A DNA stretch of 64,000 nucleotides from Petrimonas mucosa (lineage in GTDB: Bacteria; Bacteroidota; Bacteroidia; Bacteroidales; Dysgonomonadaceae). Under the pieces are notes generated by a model. It saw nothing but the letters and a program-made list of their open reading frames with translations, was not told where the DNA came from and did no database searches. The stretch spans positions 2,907,001 through 2,971,000 of the forward strand of contig NZ_LT608328.1 of NCBI RefSeq assembly GCF_900095795.1, given 5' to 3'. Below, in pieces: positions 47,200-55,602 of the stretch. Position 1 is the stretch's first letter; the number at the start of each line of letters is the position of its first letter. The translations under genes and the position numbers were made by a program.

Positions 47200-47898
47200 T
47201 CACTTCCGGTTCTCAAGTATCCGGCGAAGCTCCTTCACCCCCTCTGACGCCCCTTTAACAATGTGATTCACATCATGGTTCCGACCCGTGTTCACATCTT
47301 TGGGATCGATCAGGTAAACAGGTACATTTTTCTTTACGTAGTCGAGCAATCCAGCTGCAGGATAAACATTCATCGAAGTACCGATAATAACAAAGATATC
47401 TGCACCCGCCACCATTTCAGCGGCCTCTTCGATCAACGGTACCGCCTCGCCAAACCAGACGACGTGCGGTCTCAATTGAAACCCCTTCTCACACTTGTCG
47501 CCAATATTGATATCCGGATTGTCGACCGGCAGCTCATAGATCAGAGATGCGTCACCTACAGATCTTGCCTTCATCAGTTCGCCATGCAGGTGCAACACCC
47601 GAGTACTTCCCGCACGTTCGTGCAAATTATCAATATTCTGCGTAATTATCTGCACATCAAAATCTTTTTCCATCTCTGCAATCCCAATATGGCCCTCATT
47701 GGGTTTTGCTTTGATCAGTTCACGACGCCTGATATTGTAAAACTCCAACACAAGTGCCGGATTTCGTTGAAATGCCTCTGGCGTGGCCACATCCTCCACG
47801 CGATATTTTTCCCATAATCCGCCGGAATCGCGAAATGTAGATATCCCGCTTTCGGCACTCATTCCCGCTCCGGTCAGTACAACCAGTTTCTTTTTCAT
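47200..47898 (-). CDS. cobB: SIR2 family NAD-dependent protein deacylase (zinc ligands absent)
   Basis: 232 residues. NAD-binding GAGMSAESGISTFRDSGGLW (residues 10-29), ITQNIDNLHERAGS, catalytic His in VLHLHGEL, then RPHVVWFGEAVP and GTSMNVYPAAGL. Tyr54 and Arg57 (FYNIRRREL) match the pair that accepts succinyl or malonyl lysine in class III sirtuins. Unlike most sirtuins the four zinc Cys are missing: between LHGEL and RPHVVWF only one Cys occurs (GDKCEKG). This reduced form recurs in Bacteroidetes. Transcribed alone, divergent from the FKBP genes. Confidence 0.93.
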   Translation of the reverse strand: MKKKLVVLTGAGMSAESGISTFRDSGGLWEKYRVEDVATPEAFQRNPALVLEFYNIRRRELIKAKPNEGHIGIAEMEKDFDVQIITQNIDNLHERAGSTRVLHLHGELMKARSVGDASLIYELPVDNPDINIGDKCEKGFQLRPHVVWFGEAVPLIEEAAEMVAGADIFVIIGTSMNVYPAAGLLDYVKKNVPVYLIDPKDVNTGRNHDVNHIVKGASEGVKELRRILENRK

Positions 47899-47930
47899 CT
47901 TTTTACCGATTAGATGGTTATCCTTCTACA

Positions 47931-47938
47931 CAAATATA
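47931..47938 (-). promoter_or_regulatory. -7 box of the sirtuin gene
   Basis: TATATTTG on the minus strand 33 bases before the ATG, with a TTG 17 bases further upstream, slightly short of the usual spacing. Confidence 0.5.
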
Positions 47939-47980
47939 GTTTTTTATCCTCAAAACAAGAATTATTCCGTATTTAATTCG

Positions 47981-47988
47981 TACTTTTG
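47981..47988 (+). promoter_or_regulatory. -7 box of the FKBP gene pair
   Basis: TACTTTTG, 30 bases before the ATG at 48018. Its last G is also the first base of an in-frame GTG, which argues against translation starting there. No good -33 element. Confidence 0.5.
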
Positions 47989-48017
47989 TGGCCAAACTTA
48001 AAAAAAGAAAAAAGTTA

Positions 48018-48602
48018 ATGGATAAATTAAGTTATGCGTTGGGGATGAGCATGGCATCGAGTCTTGTAAATTCCGGACTGAACCAGATTGATACAGACTC
48101 ATTCATGAAAGCATTCGTAGCGATCATCAATAACGGCGCAGCAGAGATGAGCCCACAGGAGGCCAACCAGTACATTCAGGAATTTCTGGCCAAGAGGCAG
48201 GCGGAGATGCTGGGAGAAAATCTTCGGATTGGACGCGAATTTCTGGAGGAGAACAAAAAGAAACCGGGTGTGGTTACACTTCCCAGCGGTTTACAATATG
48301 AGGTCCTGAAGGAAGGCGACGGCCCGAAACCCAAAGCGAACGAAAAAGTGAGGTGCCACTATCACGGAACACTGATCAACGGAAAAGTATTCGACAGTTC
48401 AGTCGAGAGAGGACAGCCGGCAGTTTTTGGTGTAAACCAGGTAATCAAGGGCTGGGTAGAGGCGCTGCAATTGATGAGCGTCGGTTCCAAATGGAAACTC
48501 TACATCCCATCTGAGTTAGCCTACGGGAGTCAGGGTGCCGGAAGCTCCATCGAGCCCAACTCCACCTTGATTTTTGACGTCGAATTATTAGGAATAGAAT
48601 AA
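48018..48602 (+). CDS. FKBP-type peptidyl-prolyl isomerase, cytoplasmic
   Basis: 194 residues from the ATG at 48018 (MDKLSYALGMSMASSL). An N-terminal helical dimerisation part (FKBP_N, residues ~1-85) is followed by the FKBP domain ([85 protein letters not shown]). No signal peptide, so a cytosolic FklB-like form. Proline isomerase and chaperone. The exported paralogue follows after 30 bases. Confidence 0.93.
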   Translation: MDKLSYALGMSMASSLVNSGLNQIDTDSFMKAFVAIINNGAAEMSPQEANQYIQEFLAKRQAEMLGENLRIGREFLEENKKKPGVVTLPSGLQYEVLKEGDGPKPKANEKVRCHYHGTLINGKVFDSSVERGQPAVFGVNQVIKGWVEALQLMSVGSKWKLYIPSELAYGSQGAGSSIEPNSTLIFDVELLGIE

Positions 48603-48632
48603 AAGAGAACCCTTTAAAATAGAAAGAAAAAC

Positions 48633-49655
48633 ATGAAACAAAAAAAACTTGTTGTACTTGGCGCACTGGCCGCATTTTCAATTGGGCTGACTTCATGCGG
48701 TAGCGACAGTTCCGCACCCGCGGCATCATTAAAGAGCGATGTAGATAGCATTTCTTATGCTTATGGCGTTAACCTGGCAGACCAGGGCGGATTGATGCAG
48801 TACCTGGAGCAGTCCGGTATTATCCAGAGCACGACAAACCTCCAACACGAGTACCAGATGCGCATCTCCTCTGCCGACTCTACCCAGAAAGAGGCATTAG
48901 AGAAAGAGCTGGAAGCAAAAATCGATTCATTGAATAAGGTAAATGCTCCCAAACTGAACGAATTCATCAAAGGCTTGAAAGAGTCGATGAAGGGAGGAGA
49001 AGAACAATCTGCCTACATACAGGGACTGAGCGTCGGTCATCAGATCAGCCAGCAGATGGTTCCCCAGTTCGGATCGATGTTGTTCGGTGAAGATTCAGGT
49101 AAGGAGATCAACAACGACCAGATGTTGGCAGGTTTGATCAGCACGCTGAAAAATCAAAGCACCGCGATATCAAAAATGGATGCCAGCTTGCTGATTCAGC
49201 GTTCGGTAGAAGATGCACAGGCAAAACAGCAGGCAAAACAGGAAGAGGAGTTGAAAGTTCAGTATAAGGACTCTATCGCCGCAGGCGAAAAGTTCCTGGC
49301 TGAAAACGCTAAACGTGAAAGCGTTGTAACTCTCCCCAGCGGACTGCAGTATGAGGTAATCCGCAAAGGAAACGGTCCGATACCATCCGATGGCAACACC
49401 GTGAAGGTACACTACCATGGCACCCTGATCAACGGAACTGTTTTCGACAGCAGTATTGAGAGAAAAGAGCCTGCAACTTTTGGCGTAAACCAGGTTATCG
49501 CCGGATGGACCGAAGCACTCAAGCTGATGCCTGTTGGTTCGAAATGGAAACTCTACGTTCCCTACAACCTGGCTTACGGTGCGCAAGACCGCGGAACTAT
49601 CAAACCATTCTCCACGCTGATTTTTGAAGTGGAATTGCTGGGAATAGAAAAGTAA
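48633..49655 (+). CDS. FKBP-type peptidyl-prolyl isomerase, lipoprotein (Mip/FkpA-like)
   Basis: 340 residues. Lipoprotein signal with [13 protein letters not shown] (Cys22), a long helical FKBP_N region (residues ~35-225) rich in Lys/Glu/Gln with coiled-coil character, and a C-terminal FKBP domain nearly the same as that of the preceding gene ([73 protein letters not shown]). Folds envelope proteins in the periplasm or at the outer membrane. The two genes form a cytosol/envelope pair, likely from duplication. A terminator follows. Confidence 0.93.
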   Translation: MKQKKLVVLGALAAFSIGLTSCGSDSSAPAASLKSDVDSISYAYGVNLADQGGLMQYLEQSGIIQSTTNLQHEYQMRISSADSTQKEALEKELEAKIDSLNKVNAPKLNEFIKGLKESMKGGEEQSAYIQGLSVGHQISQQMVPQFGSMLFGEDSGKEINNDQMLAGLISTLKNQSTAISKMDASLLIQRSVEDAQAKQQAKQEEELKVQYKDSIAAGEKFLAENAKRESVVTLPSGLQYEVIRKGNGPIPSDGNTVKVHYHGTLINGTVFDSSIERKEPATFGVNQVIAGWTEALKLMPVGSKWKLYVPYNLAYGAQDRGTIKPFSTLIFEVELLGIEK

Positions 49656-49682
49656 GAGCTACATTATACTACTCGATATTTT

Positions 49683-49715
49683 GCGGGACGACAAATAGTC
49701 GCCCCGCTTTTTTTT
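49683..49715 (+). terminator. Intrinsic terminator after the FKBP pair
   Basis: GCGGGACGAC (49683-49692) and GTCGCCCCGC (49698-49707) form a 10-bp stem with one mismatch and loop AAATA, then eight Ts. Confidence 0.9.
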
Positions 49716-49859
49716 GTTTAACCGTCAATAACCGCAAAAAAACGCCACACCCTTGAGCTGATCGGCAAATCAAAAAGCCATTAAAACGATAAAAAACTGT
49801 CATAATTCTTCATCATTAAATATTTTACTTATTTTATTTTCGATTTTAACACGCAATAC

Positions 49860-49890
49860 TTGCATAATAATATATTTAAGATTATTTTTG
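49860..49890 (+). promoter_or_regulatory. First susC promoter (TTG - 20 - TATTTTTG)
   Basis: TTG at 49860-49862, 20 bases, TATTTTTG at 49883-49890. Full consensus match. It implies a leader of about 235 bases before susC. Confidence 0.8.
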
Positions 49891-50035
49891 CACCGTTTTA
49901 GGTTATTTTTACAACCTACAAACACACTATCAACTATTTTGCAACTTGAATGCGCATAATTATTGCTTTTTGTAATGAATTGCAAACATTATCAAACATA
50001 ATCAAACTAACGAGTTGAAATCCGAGGAGGATGAG

Positions 50036-50104
50036 ATGTTTAATTTTAATTATTATGATTTATTTTGTTTAATTTTCACATTATTGCAATTTCTGATACT
50101 GTAA
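50036..50104 (+). CDS. Possible 22-residue leader peptide upstream of susC
   Basis: ATG at 50036 is preceded at a 5-base spacing by GAGGAGG (50024-50030), the best ribosome site in this part of the window. The frame reads MFNFNYYDLFCLIFTLLQF then ends Leu-Ile-Leu and TAA, a very hydrophobic peptide. It stops 27 bases before the susC ATG. It could control susC translation or transcription through its own translation. A second ATG at 50031 in another frame gives 13 codons. It may also be chance in AT-rich DNA. Confidence 0.4.
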   Translation: MFNFNYYDLFCLIFTLLQFLIL

Positions 50105-50131
50105 TGAGAATAATTTAAAAGTAGAATTTTT

Positions 50132-53100
50132 ATGAAAAGGAAATTATTTTTGTTTTTTACCCTTTTCCTGGCAGGAATAGGGATCTTGGTCGCCCAGACG
50201 CAGGTACGCGGTACTGTGGTGGATGAATCGGGAGAACCGATTATCGGGGCTACCGTTCAGATTAAAGGCACTGCACAAGGAACAGTGACTGATCTCGACG
50301 GTCGTTTCACGTTGTCTGCCCCGGCGGATGCAACATTAATCATCTCCTATGTAGGGCTTACCACGCAGGAAGTGCCCGTCAGACCAACGGTAAATGTTAC
50401 CCTTCTACAGGATGCCGAACTGCTCCAAGAAGTGGTTGTGACCGCCCTTGGTATCAGTCGTGAAAAAAAATCGCTCGGCTATTCTGTGGCCGAGGTGAGT
50501 GCCGATGAGTTGATCAAGTCACGTGGCGGTGTTACGAATCCAATCAACTCACTGGTTGGAAAAGTATCCGGATTGCAGATATCGGGCTCTACCGGAAATA
50601 TGGGCGGTTCATCCAAGATATTGATAAGGGGAGCAAAATCGATCTCCGGGAACAATCAACCGCTCTTCGTCATTGACGGGGTTCCCATCGAAGGCACGGA
50701 CTACAACTCTACCGATGCCGCACGTGGAGCTGGAGGTTATGACTACGGTAACCTGATCCAGGATATCAACCCCGACGACATCGAGTCTATCTCCGTATTG
50801 AAGGGTCCCAACGCTTCGGCACTGTACGGTTCACGCGCAACCAACGGTGTGGTCATGATCGTCACAAAGAAAGGTGCCAGCCAGAAAGGATTGGGGATCT
50901 CATTCAACACCGGTATCGGATTCGAAAAAGTGAACAAGCTTCCTGTAATGCAGAGAAAATATGGTGGCGGCTATTCATTGGGCGCATACGATGAAGATGG
51001 TGAACCTTTGGCAAGGATTAACGGTGTTGATTACAACATCATCGATTATGGAGTGGATGAAAGCTGGGGGCCCGCATACGACGGAACCACCCAATACCTT
51101 TCGTGGTACGACCTGGCCAAGTGGGAAAATGCCGGAAGGGTCGGCAGTCCTACAACAAGCATCTGGAAAGCTCCTGAGAATGATATCGATAAATTCTTTG
51201 AAACCGGTGTTAGCGTAACCAATAACATCAACATCTCAAGAGCCAATGACAATACAGCCTTCAGGGTATCTTACACCAACATGTCGCTGAAGGGATACAT
51301 GCCCAACAGTAACCTGATGAAGAACTCGTTCAATGCAAGCGGATCCATCAAGGTGACCGACAAGTATGAACTCTTCTCAAACATCACCTACCTGAACCAG
51401 GCAACAACCGGCCGTCCCGAAACCGGATATGGCGACAACAACGTCATGCAGAAGTTTATCCAGTGGGGACAACGTCAGTTGGATATGAAAGAGCTGAAAT
51501 CGCTCTACAAATTCAACGACGGCACCCAGGCTACCTGGAACCGCGCCGGATGGGATGACCCGACACCAGAGTATTCAAATAACCCCTACTGGTCGCGCTA
51601 CATGAACTATCAAAACGACAGCAGGAACAGGTTGTACGGTAACGCAGGCATCAAGGCCTATATATTGAAAAACCTGACTGCCCAGTTTAAATCGAGTCTC
51701 GATTTCTTCACCGATAAACAGTTCGAGCGTAGCGCCGTATATTCGCAGGAAGAATCGAGGTTTGCCGAATATCACCGTCAACAGTATGAATTCAACAACG
51801 AATTGCTGTTACAATACTCCACCAGTCTGAACGAGGACCTCACATGGAACCTGAATGCGGGAGCCAATACCATGCACCGGAACTATCAGCGGCTGGAAGG
51901 TTATTCCGTATCGGGACTGGTCCTTCCGGAATTCTACAACCTCTCCAACTCGAGGAGCCCGGCAAAATCTGAAAACTATACGAGCAAGAAATCGGTTAAT
52001 AGCTTGTTTGCAAGCACCACACTCGGTTATCAGTCGCTGGCATATCTCGACGGAACCATCCGCAACGACTGGTCATCAAGCCTGAACGGCAAGGGATATC
52101 TCTACTACTCATTAACGGGAAGCTTTATCCTGTCGGAAGTGATCAAGCAAGACTGGCTCACATTCTCCAAGATCAGGTTGGGTTATGCAAAAGTAGGTGG
52201 CGACACCGATCCCTATCGCATCTTCGATACTTACTCTTTCTACACCAGTCTCGATCAGAACCATGCTTATCTGCTGCCTACGACCAAAAACAATATCGAT
52301 TTGAAACCCGAGCAGACCCACTCATATGAGGCAGGAGTTGAGGCTAGCTTCCTCGACAACAGGCTCGGATTTGATCTTACCTTATACAAGAGCATCACGC
52401 GCGATCAGATCATGCCTCTGTCGCTGACAGGTGCCAGCGGTTATACTTCAATGATTATCAATGCCGGTAGAATGGACAACCAAGGAGTAGAGCTGAAGCT
52501 CGACTTCACCCCGGTCAGAACGCACGACTTTGAATGGGATGCAACCATCACGATGGCCAGCAACAGCAACAAGGTGGTAGACCTGATTGAAGGTGTCGAT
52601 TACTACCGTATCGTAAACGCTCCGTTCAAAGTGGAAATCGGCGCATACAAGGGTCAGGAGTACGGTGTAATCATGGGTACCGACTATGTATATGACGACA
52701 AAGGAAACAAGGTGGTTCAGGACGACGGACTCTACGCCTCCACAAGCGGTAATGTCCCCCTTGGTAGTGCCTATCCCGATTTTACAGGCGGTATTCTCAA
52801 CTCCTTCCGCTACAAGAATGTAAATTTCAGCATTCTGTTCGATGGTCAACAAGGCGGCAAATTTTTCTCCACCTCCTACATGTGGGGTATCTACTCAGGT
52901 ATGCTTGAAGAGACTGCCGACAACAACGAGCTGGGAGTTCCGAAGCGGAACGATCCGGAAGAAAACGGAGGTGTATTGCTTCCCGGTGTATTTGCAGACG
53001 GCACGCCCAACAATATCCGGCTTGATGCGGAGACTTGGGCAAGTGGTATGTATTCCGGCCCCGCCGCTCAAAATGTATTCAAGAGCGATTTTATCAAGTT

Positions 53101-53320
53101 GAGAGAGATCACAATCGGTTATACTGTTCCACTGAAATCCAAGCACATCAGTAACCTGAACATCTCCGCATATGGTCGCAACCTGGCTCTCTGGGGACCT
53201 GCCACCAAGCATTTCGATCCGGAATCGGCCACTACAAGCTCCGGCAACATCCAGGGTATTGAAGGAGGTGCATTGCCTTCACTCGCCACTTTCGGTCTCA
53301 ACGTTGGATTTCAATTTTAA
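50132..53320 (+). CDS. SusC/RagA family TonB-linked outer membrane protein (first pair)
   Basis: 1062 residues. Signal peptide (1-21, FLFFTLFLAGIGILVAQ), then the carboxypeptidase-regulatory-like domain (TQVRGTVVDESGEPIIGATV, residues 22-100), TonB-plug (ELLQEVVVTALGISREKKSL, FVIDGVPIEGTDYN, SISVLKGPNASALYGSRATN) and a 22-strand barrel to the final aromatic GFQF. No STN domain, so no direct anti-sigma signalling is expected. It imports the ligand held by the SusD partner. susD follows after 12 bases. Its first 100 residues are nearly the same as those of the second SusC at 55603. Confidence 0.95.
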   Translation: MKRKLFLFFTLFLAGIGILVAQTQVRGTVVDESGEPIIGATVQIKGTAQGTVTDLDGRFTLSAPADATLIISYVGLTTQEVPVRPTVNVTLLQDAELLQEVVVTALGISREKKSLGYSVAEVSADELIKSRGGVTNPINSLVGKVSGLQISGSTGNMGGSSKILIRGAKSISGNNQPLFVIDGVPIEGTDYNSTDAARGAGGYDYGNLIQDINPDDIESISVLKGPNASALYGSRATNGVVMIVTKKGASQKGLGISFNTGIGFEKVNKLPVMQRKYGGGYSLGAYDEDGEPLARINGVDYNIIDYGVDESWGPAYDGTTQYLSWYDLAKWENAGRVGSPTTSIWKAPENDIDKFFETGVSVTNNINISRANDNTAFRVSYTNMSLKGYMPNSNLMKNSFNASGSIKVTDKYELFSNITYLNQATTGRPETGYGDNNVMQKFIQWGQRQLDMKELKSLYKFNDGTQATWNRAGWDDPTPEYSNNPYWSRYMNYQNDSRNRLYGNAGIKAYILKNLTAQFKSSLDFFTDKQFERSAVYSQEESRFAEYHRQQYEFNNELLLQYSTSLNEDLTWNLNAGANTMHRNYQRLEGYSVSGLVLPEFYNLSNSRSPAKSENYTSKKSVNSLFASTTLGYQSLAYLDGTIRNDWSSSLNGKGYLYYSLTGSFILSEVIKQDWLTFSKIRLGYAKVGGDTDPYRIFDTYSFYTSLDQNHAYLLPTTKNNIDLKPEQTHSYEAGVEASFLDNRLGFDLTLYKSITRDQIMPLSLTGASGYTSMIINAGRMDNQGVELKLDFTPVRTHDFEWDATITMASNSNKVVDLIEGVDYYRIVNAPFKVEIGAYKGQEYGVIMGTDYVYDDKGNKVVQDDGLYASTSGNVPLGSAYPDFTGGILNSFRYKNVNFSILFDGQQGGKFFSTSYMWGIYSGMLEETADNNELGVPKRNDPEENGGVLLPGVFADGTPNNIRLDAETWASGMYSGPAAQNVFKSDFIKLREITIGYTVPLKSKHISNLNISAYGRNLALWGPATKHFDPESATTSSGNIQGIEGGALPSLATFGLNVGFQF

Positions 53321-53332
53321 TTAATTAAAAAG

Positions 53333-54919
53333 ATGACAATGAAAACATTCAACAAAATACTACTCGCATTCCTGACTATCTTCTTGATTGTATCGTGTCA
53401 GGACCTGGAGGATTTGAACAAAAACCCCAACCAGCCGGATAAGGTTTCTACGGCCACCCTGTTGACAGGTGCTCAAAAGAAGATGATGGACTATATCTAC
53501 GACACCTGGTTCAGCGGTCGCCAGGCACTACCCTATGCACAATATTGGAGCCAGCGGAATTATACGGAAGAAGACCGTTATCAGATCCGCGAATCGGTAA
53601 ACAACAGCTATTTCAATCACCTCTATGTTACCGCAGGCAATTATGTCCTTATCGAAAAAATGAACAGCGATGAGGCAACAAAGGCTGAATCCGCCACTTA
53701 TGGCAGCAACAACAACCAGATTGCAGTAGCCAAAATCCTGAAAGTATGGTTGATGCAGGTAATTGCCGATACATGGGGAAGCGTTCCCTATTCAGAAGCG
53801 TTCAAACTGAATGACGGCGTAACCTATCCCAAATATGATGACCTGGAGGTTCTCTATCCCGGCTTTATCGATGAGCTGGACGAGGCCATTGCCCTTATCG
53901 ACGAAGACGAGGTGGCTTTTACCTCCGGAGACAGGATATATGACGGCGATGCCACGAAGTGGAAACAGTTTGCAAACAGTTTAAAATGCCGTATAGCCAT
54001 TCGTTTGTCGAAGGTAGACCCCAACTGGAGAAGCTACATCGATGAAGCGGTCGCTTCGGGCGTATTTACCTCTAACGACGATGAAGCGATGTTTAAATAC
54101 TCCAACGAAGCGCCCAACGAATGCTATTTCTACCGTGGCTTCTTTGTGGATGGCCGCAACGACTTCTCCATAACCAAGCCCTTCACCGATCTGCTGAAAG
54201 GGCAGCGCGACACGCTGAACAACAAGCAACACCCCTGGGAGGGCGTGGTTGACCCGCGGTTACCTATCTACACCACATCGAGAAGTGGAAATTATGTCGG
54301 ACTACCATACGGCTTGCCGAGCAACAACATGACCACGGCCATACGTAACGCAGCCCCCACATGGTACACCTCATCTCCTCCTACCATTTTGAACAAGGAT
54401 TTTTCGGTTCCGTTGATGACATATGCCGAATTGTGTTTTATTCTCAGTGAACGTTACAATTGGGATAGAGGGTGGTACGAAGAAGGTGTAAGATCCTCAA
54501 TCGAGCATTGGTATGCATTGGCCGGCGAGTCGGCCGACCAGGACGAACTGGACGAGTATGTAGAGTCGGTCAGCGAGGTGGTAAATGCAGAAACGGTAGC
54601 TACGCAGAAGTACATCCATCTCTATATGCATGGTACCGAGGCATGGAGTGAATATCGCAGGACCGGCTATCCGCTGACGATGCTCAAGCCGGGAGAATTC
54701 ACCTACGTGGTGAGCGGCGAAAAAGTACCCTTTACGCCGCTTTCAGAAACAAAGGGAGATCTGCCTGCCCGTGTAAAATATCCCACCAACGAAAGTACAT
54801 TGAACCCGACAGGTTTCAGTGCAGCAGTTGCCAAACTGCAAGATGGAACCAACAATTATTACTCTAAAATGTATTGGGATGTTCGCACTGCGCAGAATCC
54901 TCATCCCGAAAATAAATAA
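53333..54919 (+). CDS. SusD/RagB family outer membrane lipoprotein (first pair, SusD-like-2 type)
   Basis: 528 residues. Lipoprotein signal ending IFLIVSC (Cys22; a second Met at residue 3 is an alternative start), followed by acidic QDLEDL, which fits a surface-export signal. The mature protein has DLNKNPNQPDKVSTATLLTG, LMQVIADTWGSVPYSEAFKL (TPR helices), and the C-terminal MHGTEAWSEYRRTGYPLTML. Together these point to the SusD-like-2 branch. It caps the SusC barrel and binds the ligand, here unknown. A terminator at 54960 ends the two-gene unit. Confidence 0.93.
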   Translation: MTMKTFNKILLAFLTIFLIVSCQDLEDLNKNPNQPDKVSTATLLTGAQKKMMDYIYDTWFSGRQALPYAQYWSQRNYTEEDRYQIRESVNNSYFNHLYVTAGNYVLIEKMNSDEATKAESATYGSNNNQIAVAKILKVWLMQVIADTWGSVPYSEAFKLNDGVTYPKYDDLEVLYPGFIDELDEAIALIDEDEVAFTSGDRIYDGDATKWKQFANSLKCRIAIRLSKVDPNWRSYIDEAVASGVFTSNDDEAMFKYSNEAPNECYFYRGFFVDGRNDFSITKPFTDLLKGQRDTLNNKQHPWEGVVDPRLPIYTTSRSGNYVGLPYGLPSNNMTTAIRNAAPTWYTSSPPTILNKDFSVPLMTYAELCFILSERYNWDRGWYEEGVRSSIEHWYALAGESADQDELDEYVESVSEVVNAETVATQKYIHLYMHGTEAWSEYRRTGYPLTMLKPGEFTYVVSGEKVPFTPLSETKGDLPARVKYPTNESTLNPTGFSAAVAKLQDGTNNYYSKMYWDVRTAQNPHPENK

Positions 54920-54959
54920 GAAATAATACTATTTTAGTATTTTTCATCTTTATTAAGAT

Positions 54960-54995
54960 AAAGGCTGTCTCAAAACGAGATAGCCTTTGTTTTTG
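54960..54995 (+). terminator. Intrinsic terminator after the first susCD pair
   Basis: AAAGGCTGTCTC (54960-54971) and GAGATAGCCTTT (54977-54988) form a 12-bp stem with one G-T pair and loop AAAAC, then GTTTTTG. A weaker AT-only hairpin AATACTA/TAGTATT lies just before it. Confidence 0.85.
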
Positions 54996-55156
54996 TTAAC
55001 AATAGAAGGGGAGTGCTGACATCTTCACGCAAAAAGGTAAACTTTGTGATAGTGCAAAGTAATAAAATGTAACTATTCAATTGAAATAATATCTTTTTTT
55101 GATAAAAAAAAAGGCAATAACCGATAAAAAATTGTTTTGTAATAAAATTTTTGCTT

Positions 55157-55164
55157 TATATTTG
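55157..55164 (+). promoter_or_regulatory. -7 box in the leader of the second susC
   Basis: TATATTTG with TTTTG ending at 55139 (17-base gap) or TTG at 55132 (22-base gap); neither is exact. It would give a leader of about 430 bases for the second susC. Confidence 0.45.
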
Positions 55165-55200
55165 CATTTGTTTAGAGTGTAAAATTGTATTTAATCAATT

Positions 55201-55299
55201 ATGAATAGTAAGCCATATCCTTTACTGAGGGTATTTTGCACCACATTATGCTTTAATGTAATCTGCAACTTTTCGTTACACGGGGTGAGAAAATGTTGA
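55201..55299 (+). pseudogene. Short signal-peptide-like ORF, possible gene remnant or leader ORF
   Basis: ATG at 55201, about 30 bases after the expected start of transcription, gives 32 residues: MNSKPYPLLRVFCTTLCFNV, then ICNFSLHGVRKC and TGA. Basic start plus a hydrophobic stretch looks like an export signal of a SusC or similar protein cut short. No continuation was found in other frames downstream. It could be a relic of an N-terminus, an upstream ORF, or chance. Confidence 0.3.
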
Positions 55300-55602
55300 G
55301 AGGCAGTTCTTGCCAAGATTTCACAGTGTACAGGTAAAAACTGGATAAAAGGGAAGAGAACAGACGTTGATCCTCAACAAAGGAAACCACGTGTACAACA
55401 CTCAACTCTCTCCACAAAATCAGATCTTCTTCTATTTTCAAAAGCCTGGCGGCTGTGATAATTATTTGGATTAAGAATTATGAACAAAGCAATGGTCCCC
55501 AATATGTAGCTTCGTGTCTTTTTTCATAATAATTGAGATGATATGATCTGAATAAATATAGTTCAACAAATAACAAAAATTGTTTAATTAAAAGTAGAGT
55601 TT

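Larger units (their letters stand above)
49716..50131. other. AT-rich leader and promoter region of the first susC
   Basis: About 415 bases after the FKBP terminator. It holds a consensus promoter, a small hairpin at the start site (TAGGTT 49899-49904 and AACCTA 49913-49918), and a 22-codon leader ORF with a strong Shine-Dalgarno sequence. The first 140 bases show nothing else that I can support. Confidence 0.7.
54996..55602. other. Long intergenic region before the second susC
   Basis: About 600 bases. It has a possible promoter (TATATTTG at 55157-55164), a 32-codon ORF right behind it (55201-55299), and then ~300 bases without a gene that I can support. The last 18 bases share TAATTAAAAGTAGA with the other susC leader. 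The middle may be decayed sequence. Confidence 0.55.

Noticed and set aside
49800-49985. 61-codon minus-strand frame in the first susC leader
   Set aside because: Overlaps the consensus promoter on the other strand and consists of AT-driven Lys/Asn/Ile codons.
55253-55441. 62-codon minus-strand frame before the second susC
   Set aside because: No domain, no promoter, low-complexity intergenic sequence; most likely chance.
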